Assembly (NCBI GenBank): GCA_946122785.1
Contig: CAMGYJ010000009.1
Span: forward strand, 4,866,937-4,930,936
Length of the DNA: 64,000 bases
From: Linum tenue
Lineage: Eukaryota; Streptophyta; Magnoliopsida; Malpighiales; Linaceae
Direction of reading: 5' to 3'
The position numbers were made by a program, and so were the translations under genes. Shown in pieces: positions 10,466 through 21,189 of this stretch (the first letter of the stretch is position 1; each line of letters begins with the position of its first letter). Under the pieces are notes generated by a model that saw nothing but the letters and a program-made list of their open reading frames with translations, was not told the DNA's origin and did no database searches.

Positions 10466-10942
10466 GTATATGGAACTAAAATAAATAATAAAAGAATTTC
10501 CCCTCCATTGCATCGTGCTTTTCATTAAACAAAAAATAAAAGGAATCTCAATGTAAAAAGAGCTGCCGCATACCTTCACAAAAGAAGACTGCCGCAGCGT
10601 GAAGAAGCCGCCGCCGCCTTGCAGTTCTCGAATTGGACTGAAATTCAAACCAAAATCAGGTTAGGAACTCTCCTTAACATCGTTCCTATATTAATATAGA
10701 AGGTTGATTGCTAGTTGAATTGGGGTTTTTTCATGAGTGTGTGATTCTCAATAAAAAACCCTAATATTTATCTTTTTGGGTAAGTTGGTTCATTGTCGTT
10801 GCTCTGTAGGGACCAAAAATACAATATTATGCTTAAACTATAGTTTAGGAGTTGATAGGCATACAAGCTTTTTGTATTTCCTAGGTTTGTCGTTTGTGGT
10901 TGACTAATTTTTGCTATTTGGTTTGGAACTAGAAAAGAACAA

Positions 10943-13328
10943 ATGGCTGCTGAGTCCACCCATCAAAATTTGCAGACACAGGTAAAGGGTCTTTGTACTT
11001 TTCTCTTAAACGTTGGATTTTAATTTTTTATTTGGTCCAACTCTATTATTTTGTTTTGTAGGCTGAAATTCCATGTGAAAAGGAATTAGGTGGATTGGGT
11101 GATGATATTAGTGTGACTGTGAATGATGAGTCACCAGATCCAACAGGTGAATGGGATGAAACATCAGATTTAGAGGATAGTGATTTTGAGATTGGGTCTT
11201 GGGCAAGTGAGGATGAGATAGAAGACAGAGCTGAAGTGTTGAACAATATCAAGAGATCCAGATTAAATTTGAAGAAAGGTATACCAATCACTTTTGAAGA
11301 TACTGATCACTCAAATGCTGACAAAGACAATGGATTTAGTTCTGATGATTATGGGAGCTATGATGACACCGATGAAGAAGATGAAGTCGCAGATCATGGG
11401 ATTAGGAGAAAAAGTTACTACCCCAAATACAATCCAAACACACCAACCCCATTTTTTGAGTTGGGCATGACTTTTACTGATATAATTGAAGCTCGAGGAG
11501 CTATTAGAGATCATGCGGTGAAGGATAACAAGGATGTGAAGATTAAAAAGAATGAGCCGAAGCGCTTCAGGGTGACATGCAAGTGGCCAGGATGTTCGTT
11601 TGTCTTCTATGCATCATTTACCAAGAAGGCACAAAGATTGCAATTGAAAACCTTTAAGGTTCATAATTGCCCGATCCATTTCAAGAACAAGTGGATTTCT
11701 CCCACAATCATTGCTGTGAAGTATAAAAGGCGCATGAGAACAGATCCTCGATGGAAACTTAGAGACATCAAACAGACCATTAAAGAAGAAATGGGGGTGG
11801 ATGTAACTACTATGTTGTGTTCTCGTGCCAAGTCCATTGTGATGTACAAGACTCAAGGATGCTATACACAAGAATATGCCCTCTTGTGGACCTATGCAGA
11901 AGAGATTAGAAGGAGGAACGAAGGATCGACAGTTAAGATTATGGTTGATCGACATAATCCTGGACAACAACCATTATTCAAGAGAATGTACATATGCATT
12001 GATGCACTGAAAAAAGGTTTTCTGGAAGGATGCAGGAAGATTATAGGATTGGATGGGTGCTTCTTGAAGGGCTTATGCAAAGGTGAGATACTTGCTGCCA
12101 TAGGTAGAGATGCAAATGACCAATTGTATCCGGTTGCATGGTGCGTCGTAGAGGTGGAGTCTAGAGATTCTTGGGATTGGTTTCTTCGACAATTGCAGGA
12201 TGATTTAAACATTGAAAGTGGTATCGGCTGGAGCTTCATATCAGATCAAATGAAGGTAACCCCACTGTTCATATTTTGTTTTGACTTTTACTTCATGAGA
12301 CGTTGCCTCTTACTATTAGGAGCTGTTTGTAGGGGTTGGTTCCAGCAATAGCTGAGTTATTTCCAGATGCAGAGCATAGGCTATGTGCTAGGCACATATA
12401 CTGTAATTGGAGGAAAAGGTTCAAGAAGCAAGAATGGCAAAAAATATTTTGGCAATGTGCCAAGGCTACCACTTTGAGAGGCTTCTCTCGTGCCTTTGAG
12501 AGACTGAAGGCACAAAACAGTGACGCTGCATCCGCAATGCTTTCAGTAGACCCAAAATTCTGGTGTCGGGCTCATTTCTCAACCCATACCAAGTGTGATA
12601 CAGTAGATAACAACATGTCTGAGAGTTGGAATGCCTTAATCATTGAGCCTCGACACAAGGCTATACTAAGCCTGCTTGAAGATCTCAGAATAATGCACAT
12701 GGAAAGGATAGCACAAAAGAGGGCAATTGGAGCAAAATGGGAATCCAATATTTGTCCCAAACCACTGAAGAAATACACGAAGAATGCAGAAGAGGTTCGT
12801 TTTTGCCACATTGTTGGAAATGGGCAAAGTGGTTATGAAGTTACCCATCGGGACGATCGATTCACGGTGGATCTTGCTGCCTTGTCATGCTCTTGTAGGG
12901 CATGGGAATTATCTGGAATCCCGTGCCCACATGCCATAACATGTTTGGTGTATGAAGAAAAAGATCCTCAAAAGTATATTTCGGAATGGTTCTCCATCTC
13001 CAAATTCTGGAGCACATATAAGCATGTGATTATCCCAATGGCAGGACCATCATCATGGCAGCCTAGTGAGTACGAGCCATTACTCCCTCCTGCATTCCGC
13101 AGAATGCCGGGCAGACCGAAGAAAAAAAGAATTATCACTAGAGAAGAGAGGGAAAATCAAAAGAAGCCAAAGAAGAAACGTGTATACACTAGAGAAGAAT
13201 TATTGGCACCGGATAAGAATGATCCCTCCAAGTTGTGCCGAGCTGGGATAGTGATTACATGTACAGAATGTCGTGGAGAAGGACACAATATCCGGACGTG
13301 TCCTGTGAAGAAAGCCAAAGAGGTATGA
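10943..13328 (+). CDS. MULE transposase (MuDR/FAR1-like DDE family)
   Basis: The exons are 10943-10981, 11062-12255 and 12333-13328, giving 742 aa. The second intron's acceptor was placed at 12332 because it restores the family motif SDQMK|GLVPAIAELFPDAEHRLC. In order, the protein has an acidic N-terminus (residues 20-110, many Asp/Glu), a MuDR DNA-binding region (about 145-220, with CKWPGCSF and VHNC), and the MULE catalytic core (about 335-460). The first Asp is in IIGLDGCFLKG, the second in FISDQ, and a CxxH in LCARH. A SWIM zinc finger (CSCRAWELSGIPCPH, about 640-660) and a C-terminal CCHC knuckle (CTECRGEGHNIRTC) follow. An alternative fourth exon is possible: donor GAG|GTATGA at 13321, acceptor TTGCAG near 13455. 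It would add 19 residues. No stops or frameshifts are seen. Confidence 0.9.
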
Positions 13329-13989
13329 TCTCTAGTTATCTTACTAATGTATTAGGCCTGCCAACTCTTTCCCTCTGTTGCTGCGGTGTTTACACTTCTA
13401 ATAATGAAGGGATACAGAGTAATGAGTGTGGTGTTTATCACTCTTTAACTTGCAGTTTGGAATGTCATCTCAGAGGGTGGTTCAAGACAAAGGCAACAAC
13501 AATCTGCAGTCTTGAATCAGGAACTTAGAGGAATACAAGAAAGCTCAACCACCACCACGACAACACAGCTCTAGTTCACCTTACATTGTTTATGGATGAG
13601 TTTATTTCATATTGGCCATAAACTCATCAAACAGTAGTTTTCTCAACTAGGAAATTAAACATTTATTTGGTTTAGTTTATATAAGCACCATGAACTGGTT
13701 GCAGGAGATGGATTTTGTTTTGTTTTTTTATAGTGGATTTTATTTTGTTGATGCAATATATAGTTGCTGCTTCTGGTTTCTATTTGTGTTTCATTGGTCC
13801 ATGAATAGCTCGATCCTCGATGTAGATGGAGTGGCAATCCAATTATTTTATTTTGTATATATGTTACATTCGTACAGGTTCAGTTTTTGATGGGAAACTA
13901 GAAAAATTGCATGGACTTCATTATAAAGGCGAAAGGGAAAGATGGAGTGGCAATCATTTTATTTATTTAATTATTATACATATATATAT

Positions 13990-14247
13990 ATCACATTCGT
14001 ACAGGTTTAGATGGGAAGCTAGGAAAATTTTAGGGACTTGGTTATAAGGGCAAAAGGGACATTTCAAGATCATTTTTTTCTGACTCAGCGTGTTGCTGCC
14101 ACGTGGCAGGTAATTTAACGGAAGTTTAGACGGGAGGGGCTTCTTTGTTATCTTAATATAGGACAGGGGCTTATTTCGTTAAAAGTATAGTTCAGGGGCT
14201 CATTTGTTATCTTTTGATAGTACAGGGGCTTGTATGCCTATTAATCC
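13990..14247 (-). repeat. Right terminal inverted repeat of the MULE
   Basis: The inverted partner of 10205-10465, with the same four ~30-bp modules and the CACGTG palindrome. It ends CCTATTAATCC at 14247, directly followed by the AAAAAATTA target duplication. Confidence 0.85.
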
Positions 14248-15120
14248 AAAAAATTATAATTAATTGTTCGAAATACCCTAAAATTTGGAAAACCATTATA
14301 CTGCTCTCGTTTGTAGTTTGCTCATGGGAATATAAGTGGTAATTTGGGTAATTCAAAGCCGGGACACTATACTAATAATAAATATAATTTCTATTAGGCA
14401 ACAATTTTTTTTTGTTGTTCTATTCTAAATATTGTGTAATAGCAAAATTGTAGGAAACATAAATATGTATTTGAGTCATTACGTTGGATTTAGTCAGAAA
14501 TCAGTAATCAAACCCTATTCAGTTTATTCCTCTTCTTCTCCTAATCCCTAATTCCCAATTATGTTCTCTTCCTATCTCAATTTCCCAATTATTCTTCTTA
14601 AATCCCTAATTCTTTCTCTCGATTCCTAAATCTCTTTCTAATTTATCTGGCTACGTTAATCACAAGTTACCGCAGAATCGTAGTTCCTTCAAAAACCCTA
14701 GTCTCTATCTTTAATTATTTTCAAAACCTAACAATTCATCTAATTACAAGTTACCCTTAATTTATGATTGTACGGCAAGTATTGAAAGCGTCTGTTCGTG
14801 AATGATTGTCTAGTAGGATATACCGAGACAACTTTGTTAAGCAGTGTAGAAACCAAGTGTATTTTACAATTTTTTCAGAATACGAAAATTACATTATGCA
14901 CTTTTTTTAACTTGTTCGTGAATGATTGTCTAGTTGGGTATTTTTTAACTTTTTTTAACTTGAAACAGGACACCCTTATGTAAAATTCCTGGGTCCGCCA
15001 CCGGGTGTGACACAAGGAGCGGAAAAAAGGATAAAAAAAATTATATTTAAAGAAAATTTTGTCTGCAAATCGGTAAAAGGTGCAGAGAGCAGTTGGCGAG
15101 ACGGATGGGTGCATCATGCA

Positions 15121-15180
15121 TGACGCATATCCAAAGCAAACAAACTTGATTCTTCCTTCTTCCTCTCCTCCCATATATAA
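15121..15180 (+). promoter_or_regulatory. GSTU promoter: TGACG motif and TATA box
   Basis: TATATAA at 15174-15180 lies about 110 bp before the start codon. A TGACG core, the half-site of as-1 elements bound by TGA bZIP factors, occurs at 15121-15125. as-1 sites commonly control plant GST genes, but only one half-site is clear, so that regulation is inferred. Confidence 0.4.
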
Positions 15181-15289
15181 ATTTATAGCTGCCATTCATT
15201 CTTAATTTACACCAATATCCAAGAGATCCACAGCAAAGCCGATAATAAAGCCATTCATCCTACTGAAACATAGAAGAAGAAGAAGAAGA

Positions 15290-16337
15290 ATGGAGGAAGT
15301 AAAGTTGCTAGGATGGTGGGTGAGCCCTTTCAGCAGAAGGGTAGAGCTCGCCCTCAAACTCAAAGGCGTGGGCTACGAATACATTGAGCAAGATCTTGCC
15401 CACAAGAGCCAACTGCTGCTCGAGTACAACCCTGTTCACAAAAAGGTTCCTGTCCTCGTCCACAACGGCAAAACAATGGCGGAATCCCTCGTCATTTTGG
15501 AGTACATTGACGAGACATGGCCAAACAACCCCATCCTCCCCCGGAACCCTTACGACAAGGCCATGGCACGATTCTGGGCTCAGTTCATCGAGGAAAAGGT
15601 AAGATTTTGAAAAAAACCCAATCAAATCGATTATTTAGTGGTTTCCTTGTGTTCAAGTCGGTTTTGGGTATTGTTAGTCGTTTTCTTAGAGGAGTAGGAG
15701 TCGTATTCTAGCTAGAAGGGAAAGGGTAGAGGCGCTTCTATGCCTATAAATACGTACCTGTTTCGTTCGTTTAATAATAGGAAGATTGGAACCCAAATAT
15801 TTCGGTTTCGTTCTTTATTTGCTATTTTCTTATTAGTTATTTCCTTTGGGAGTTCTTTGCGTTTTATTCCTTTTATGAGAAACCCCTAAAAACGCCACCC
15901 CCTGCGTCACATCACCGTAACATCGATCATCGTCAACACTAATCTTAAATTGTATGTGTATATATATGCATGTGTTTCAGTGCAATGGTGGGTTGTGGAA
16001 AATTATGTGGTGCAAAGACGAGGAAGAGAGAGGGAAGTTGGTGGAGGAAGCCTCGCAGTGTTTTATAACACTGGAAGGTGAGCTCAAGGGCAACAAGTTC
16101 TTCGGAGGGGAGGAGATTGGGATGGTGGACATAGCTGCGAATTTCATCGGATACTGGCTTGGAGTGGTTCAGGAAGTGAGTGGGATGGAGCTGGTGACTC
16201 GAGACAAGTTTCCGGTGCTGTGCAAATGGATGGATGAGTTTGTGGAGCACAGTGTGGTGAAGGAGACTCTGCCTCCCAGAGATGAGCTCCACGCGGAGTT
16301 CGAAGCTCGACTTGGCGCTCCGTCTTGGAAGTACTGA
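15290..16337 (+). CDS. GSTU: Tau-class glutathione S-transferase
   Basis: Two exons (15290-15598 and 15981-16337) give 221 aa. The single intron follows FIEEK, the conserved tau-class position. The N-terminal thioredoxin-like domain (1-80) has the catalytic serine region [19 protein letters not shown], the cis-proline KKVPVL, and the glutathione gamma-glutamyl site [13 protein letters not shown]. The C-terminal helical domain (about 90-221) has [11 protein letters not shown] and ends LGAPSWKY. Family enzymes conjugate glutathione to xenobiotics and oxidised lipids in the cytosol. The ATG follows a (GAA)n leader. The 382-bp intron appears to contain an LTR-like insertion. Which tau member this is cannot be said. 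Confidence 0.93.
15640..15905 (+). mobile_element. Possible solo LTR/TRIM inside the GSTU intron
   Basis: The intron's middle has an LTR-like layout: a promoter-like CCTATAAATACG at about 15750 followed by T-rich leader sequence. It is unlike the short introns of other genes here. I could not define TG...CA ends or a target duplication, so this is tentative. Confidence 0.3.
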
Positions 16338-17144
16338 TGCGTTAGAGCGAGTGGCGGTGCCAGAAATTTTAAGTTATGTAAGTGTGGGGGAGATCGAAAA
16401 TGAAGTTTAATTGGATAAGGGGGTCGGTAACTTATCCATTATTCTACTTATTACCATCTTCATCGCCATAACATAGCTTTCGCGGCTGAAGTTTGATGTG
16501 TTGCATTGTCGAGCCAGCCTCTTTAAATGTCTTTGTTTTTTAATGTTGCTAAGCACGTTGTACTAACGAGAGTCGCGAGTTCAGACTCGGAATACTTGGT
16601 ACCAAGTAAAATGAAGAATTGTTTAATAATTTTTAATATGATGACCTTAGCCCGACCCATTGCAATAATATGCCTTATTATTGCTCGTAGATCCCGTCCA
16701 GATAAGTACGTAGTAATTTTCTTTTCCTAATCGATCAATTGACGTGCATCACACAGACTATAATTAAGGAATCCACTGGTTCCGGCTAATAAATAAATAG
16801 TGTACTTGTAAAAAGTCTAACAGATCTAATGGAGTTGGAAGTGGGTGGTAGTAAATTTCCTCTTTTTTTTCAAACAAAATTTCCTGAAAGATTACAATCA
16901 TGTTACTCTTAATATTTAATTTCAAGTTGACTTAAGACTTTCCAAGACTTTTGGGTAGGTGCATGAACCCAAATCCCAGCAAGCAAATACCAAGTCGCAA
17001 TAAACAATTTCCAACCCACTACAATTGTTGAAACCTAGAGAAACCCGAGATGCCTTTATTCATTAGGGAGTAAATAAGTTAGAAATTAACTACTGATATT
17101 CTTAAATTATACATTCGTAGGTGTTTCCATGTTGTCATAATTGT
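16338..17144. other. Intergenic downstream of GSTU
   Basis: The 3' UTR of GSTU is probably within the first 200-300 bp. The rest is AT-rich without recognised genes. Confidence 0.4.
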
Positions 17145-17400
17145 ACATATAACATACCAAAAAAATTCCAATTAAGATATTATCCGCTTTGAGTCTAAAT
17201 CCGCATCATTTTTGTCTTGGGTGCATATTAAGGTGACTTCTCATAAAATCATCTATCATTTAATGCTCCACAGAACTCTCACAAGAACTCCTCCTTTTGA
17301 CTCCAAAACACATTTTCTCAGTTAAAGTCAGCTTCTTACTTATAAACCATGGATCTCTCATGTGTCTTGTCAGAAGTTTGATTATGAGTTTTGTAAGCAT
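17145..17400 (-). mobile_element. Degenerate Cassandra-type LTR
   Basis: The minus strand aligns along its length with the Cassandra LTR at 22310-22580. Shared landmarks are GAGAGATCCATGG, ATAAGTAAGA, GAGTTCTTGTGAGA, TATGAGAAGTCACCTT and TGCACCC. The 5S-derived core is still recognisable but carries many substitutions. No second LTR is adjacent. Confidence 0.7.
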
Positions 17401-18612
17401 TAGCTACCATGGTCATTTGTTGAAAAAGGTTCGGAATTTGATATTACGAAAACTCATCAAGATTCCATACATAAATAGAATTGGACTTGTATTTAATTTG
17501 GGTAATCGTGGGTTTTTATTTGAGAGCTAAGTCAGGTGTAGTGGGACGTGGGAATACATCTTAGATGAAGAGAGTTGGTTCAATTTGAGACGATTAATTT
17601 CTATTTCAATCTGACCTTCTATGTCTTGAATGACGTCATCCGAGTCAGTGACGATATGATCGTCGTTGGTAGAGGTTTTGGAGTGTCTTAGAAAGAGATA
17701 GTTGTGTGGAAAGTTGTTTAAGATTGGTTTTCTACAGCAAGCCTAAATTCGAGACTAAATTCTTTAGAAAATTTTAAAAAGGCTTGAAGGTAGGGGAATT
17801 AAGTTTGTTGGAAGGAGGGAAAAGGAGTATTATAAGTAGAAGCAAAAGAGAGGTAGGTTAATTTCAACATGAGTAAGTTGATCTCCTAAGGTTTTGAAGA
17901 AACCGATTTGTATTATTGTTTTGCTCAATCAGTTATCGAATATATTCTCATTTGACATGATTCACTATTTTCCCGATACAATTTAAAATGAGAGGCTTGA
18001 AGTGTTGTTCCACACTATATGTCTCGAATTTCTTATTTCGAAAATATATCAAAGTTGCTATCATTTTGAATAGCACAATTAATCTGATTTATCTATATAA
18101 AAAATTAAAACTTAAAACGAAAGAAATATAACCAAAGTGTTAGAAACATTATTTGGGACTCACATGGGATGGGAGATTATGCATAATTATCATGGACTCT
18201 CTCCCATAGCACTGTCTGCGGCTGCTGGGACACTTGTGGGGTTTGGTAATGAATTCTACAATAAAAAATAGTCGAGATTCTCGATAATACAAAGACGTTT
18301 GTGTTTTCCTTTATTATAATTCTAATCTCTATGATGATAAAATAAAGGCCCATAGGTTTGCTCTCTATTACATAGTAAGAAGGAAGATTTAGGGTGTGGA
18401 AATGATCACTGCTACTGCTATGTTCCTCTCCTTCCTCCTCCTTCCCCAGAAATCAAAACAACCCATTTGATGATAACAAGTCTAGAAATTAGAAAACAAC
18501 AAACCGTCCAAATCAAGATTCATGAAATTAAAAAAAACACACATCTAAAAGTCCATCCCCAAATTCCAAACCCAAATCGTCCACAGCCTCATCTCGCTGG
18601 CTGCTGCTGATT
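17401..18612. other. Intergenic; 3' flank of the USP gene
   Basis: AT-rich sequence with no recognised gene. The last few hundred bases before 18613 probably hold the 3' UTR of the minus-strand universal stress protein gene. Confidence 0.4.
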
Positions 18613-19457
18613 TCAGTGCTTATCCTTGACAATGGTGACTGGGCAAGAAGCCGCGTTCATCACATACGAGCTCACGCTTCCCATTAGTATCCTGCTCCTC
18701 TCGCAAATCAACAAAAACAAACAGAAATGGAATCAGGTCAAATTGGAGCTTCGGAAGAAAGGGTTCCGTTCAGAATTTTACACAGATCATTTTCAGTAGT
18801 AACGATTTCTCCCCACCTCTTCACAGTTCCAAGCCCTCTGCTTCCCATGACAACAGAGTCCAGCTTCAACCCTTCGACCGCGTCAACGATCCTGTCCCTC
18901 GCGTCTCCTCCCCAGTAAAGCTTCGTCACGACTTTGATCTGAAACATAGAAAAACATCAGTTCCAAACTTAGCTCCACCAGCCCATCAATTCAATCGTCG
19001 CTCACACTCAACAGCTTCAACCCCCCCTTTTTTTACCTCTTTCTGCCTGGTAACAGTGTCGAGCAGAGCGAGAACGTCGGCATCTGGCTTCAAGTCGTAC
19101 CCCTTCATAATCTCCGGCTCTCTAAACTCCGACAGCGGAATCAAAGCTTCTCAGAGGCAAAACGTCGAGCAGGTACAAGGCACAGAAACCCAGATCAGAT
19201 CAGATCAGGCGATGAAACAATAACAGAGAGAGAGAAAAAAAAGCTAACCCTTTGGGGGGAAACAAACAAGAAGAAGACTTACGAGAGCCTGCCTTGCCCC
19301 AGAGTTCATTTTTACCCTCGGGTAGTTCGTTGGAATGGACATGGATGATGTAGATGGTGTCACCCTTATCCGCCAAGTTATCAAGTGCCCATTTCAGCGC
19401 GTTCTTGCTGCTGCCTGAGAAGTCCATCGCCACTCCGATCGTCTTGTCTTTCCCCAT
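18613..19457 (-). CDS. Universal stress protein (USP A-like)
   Basis: Four exons on the minus strand (19457-19283, 19146-19037, 18938-18817, 18691-18613) join to exactly 162 codons, or 161 aa, the normal size for a plant USP. The protein opens [20 protein letters not shown], with the first beta strand and Asp of the nucleotide-binding fold. It continues with [20 protein letters not shown] and [19 protein letters not shown], and the ATP-binding loop [17 protein letters not shown], and ends [10 protein letters not shown]. The G-2x-G-9x-G(S/T) pattern suggests the ATP-binding subtype. It resembles the Arabidopsis At3g53990 group from memory. These are small cytosolic stress-induced proteins of poorly defined biochemical function. 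The second and fourth exons are too short to appear as open frames and were found by splice consensus and family match. Confidence 0.9.
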
Positions 19458-19532
19458 CTTTTCCCTCTGGTTTACGCTTTTCTTCTCTCTGCGATTTCTT
19501 CCTTGTTCTTCTTCTTCTCCTTCGGCTGATGT

Positions 19533-19539
19533 TTTTATA
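19533..19539 (-). promoter_or_regulatory. TATA box of the USP gene
   Basis: TATAAAA on the minus strand lies about 75 bp upstream of the USP start codon. GAAGAAGAAG repeats in the leader follow it. Confidence 0.5.
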
Positions 19540-19783
19540 CGGGTGAACTGCCGTGCGAGTGGGGAAAGATATATATTGAGAGAATCGCGTATAATTTTGT
19601 GGGATGGATGAGAACTGGAAGCAATTTGCCTTTATTAATATGGAGCAGGGCGGAAAGGCGGAGAAAGGTATAAAGGAAGAAAAAGCAAGCAAGCAAGCCA
19701 CAATCGGTTTGGGGTAATGTGGGCTCCAGAGAATACCTTTTCTCCGAATCTGAGCCGTCCACGCATTTTTTATGGTCCAATTA

Positions 19784-20129
19784 GAGCATCTACGTCAATG
19801 AAATTTCAAAATTGATTGCATATGATTTTTTTTTATTATCTCAAATTTTATGCAATTCAATTCAACTTCATTTCATTACACCTACGTCAATGCAATTCAT
19901 TTGCAATTGCATATATGATGATTTGAATGACTTTTTTTTTGTAAGAAGATTTAAATGACTTTATAATAAATAAAAATAAATAAATCAAGAGAGATAGAGA
20001 GATAAAGAATTTTTTTTATGTGGCTTGCATATTGAATTTCATTTGATGAAAGCTTGCATCTTTGCAAGTGGGCACTACGTCAATGCAATCTCCTTTGCAA
20101 TTGAGAAAATACCATTGATGGAGATGCTC
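19784..20129. mobile_element. Harbinger/Tourist-like MITE
   Basis: A 346-bp element with terminal inverted repeats GAGCATCTACGTCAATG and GAGCATCTCCATCAATG (right end inverted). A 3-bp TTA duplication (19781-19783 and 20130-20132) is the PIF/Harbinger signature. The interior is AT-rich and contains repeats of the end motif (TACGTCAATGCAAT). There is no coding capacity. Confidence 0.85.
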
Positions 20130-20146
20130 TTAGGGATGACAATTTT

Positions 20147-20344
20147 TTTTTTTATAACGAGGAACACCCTCCACGATCACCACATTTTGTGGTGCCGTAG
20201 TCGGGCTAAACCCCAGGACCTCCGCCGGCGGTCCGGGTGATAGCGGGATGCCTCCGGGAACACCATGGTGGTGGTGAGGATCGAACCTGGGACCTTATGG
20301 TCACCAGTCCTCCTCCCTTACCACCAGGCTATGTGACCTTTGGC
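20147..20344 (-). mobile_element. tRNA-derived SINE
   Basis: Read on the minus strand, it starts near GCCAAAGGTCACATAGCCTG. It has an A-box-like TAGCCTGGTGG and a B box GGTTCGATCC about 45 bp later, and ends in a poly-A tract. A 16-bp target duplication, TAGGGATGACAATTTT, lies at 20131-20146 and 20345-20360. These are complete hallmarks of a SINE mobilised by LINE machinery with an RNA polymerase III promoter. Confidence 0.9.
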
Positions 20345-20360
20345 TAGGGATGACAATTTT

Positions 20361-20830
20361 GATTTGACCCGTTTTACTGGACCTGTTCGATCTATTTTGG
20401 GGCGGGACGGGAATGAGTACATCTCATCGATACGACCTGCTCTGACCCGCCCTATTCTCGATTCGTTTCTTGCCTAAATTACATGTATTCTTTGTCGAAT
20501 TACTTAGAATTTCTCTCTTATTACCTCATATTTTAGCTACAATAAAGTTGTAAATGAGTGAAAACCTCAATTTCACCAATAATTTAACTACGTTTTATTA
20601 TATTATGGGTTTCTTTCTTGGTTTTTTAATGAAAATAACAATTATTTTACATATAAATTACATACTCATTGGATTGACCTGTCTCGACCCGCGCTCCATA
20701 ATAAATTATCCGACCTGTCATAGGACGAGTATGGATATCGAGATACCCACCCTGAAACTGCATATTGCCATTGCCCATGACGATGAGTGATGAGTCTGCC
20801 AACGCGTACTGCCAGGGCACGTGATGGTTT
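20361..20830. mobile_element. Truncated hAT-like GC-motif element
   Basis: Together with the sequence at the SINE target (TTAGGGATGACAATTTT), this reads like the left part of the 'TAGGGRTGRCAA...GACCCG' class of non-autonomous hAT elements. It has GGGGCGGGACGGG and ATACCCACCCTG motifs near its ends. I found no matching right terminus or 8-bp duplication, so it is a fragment. Confidence 0.4.
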
Positions 20831-21189
20831 AAGGGCACTAGTGGGCCGTTGTTAAATGATCAAATAATCTTCCTGCACCGAAACAAGACTTTGAATTAAT
20901 ACCTCTGACTGTAAAGTTGATTAGTCTAATGCATTGTTGGATTAGAAAATTCTTATTAATACAGCACAGAACCAAAACGTTGAACCAAGCTAATTCGGGA
21001 AAACGATTGAGAAATTGGATCTCCTGCGGTAAACAAACCTTTGTGAATGTATACTTATCGTGAAGAGAGATATCTTGTCAAAACGTTACAAGTAGAGAAA
21101 TTCAATGTGTGTTAACAATAAAATATTTATCTCTCGTTGGATACTTGTCTTCGGAGACGTCATCGATCAGACCGATTTCTCCAAATTAT
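20831..21189. other. Intergenic, nothing recognised
   Basis: No feature identified. The LINE fragment starts close to the right end of this stretch. Confidence 0.35.

Larger units (their letters stand above)
10205..14247 (+). mobile_element. Complete Mutator-like element (MULE)
   Basis: This 4,043-bp element has long terminal inverted repeats starting GGATTAATAGGCATACAAGC and a perfect 9-bp target duplication, AAAAAATTA (10196-10204 and 14248-14256). It carries an uninterrupted transposase gene. Both termini, the TSD and the coding region are present, so the element looks autonomous or only recently inactive. It lies inside the older hAT-type element. A partial extra copy of the inner TIR edge lies at about 13848-13960, next to the right TIR. 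Confidence 0.92.
10103..15003. mobile_element. hAT-type (Tip100-like ends) element hosting the MULE
   Basis: The left end CAGGGGCGTACCCAGG (10103) and the inverted right end CGGTGGCGGACCCAGG (ending 15003) are imperfect terminal inverted repeats. They resemble hAT/Tip100 termini. An 8-bp duplication flanks them: GGTGTGAT at 10095-10102 and GGTGTGAC at 15004-15011 (7 of 8 identical). Without the 4-kb MULE inside, the element is only about 850 bp with no coding capacity, so it was non-autonomous. A 21-bp direct repeat (TTCGTGAATGATTGTCTAGT) occurs at about 14796 and 14916. Confidence 0.7.

Noticed and set aside
20147..20344. tRNA gene on the minus strand
   Set aside because: A and B boxes are present, but there is no cloverleaf, and a poly-A tail and 16-bp target duplication show a SINE.
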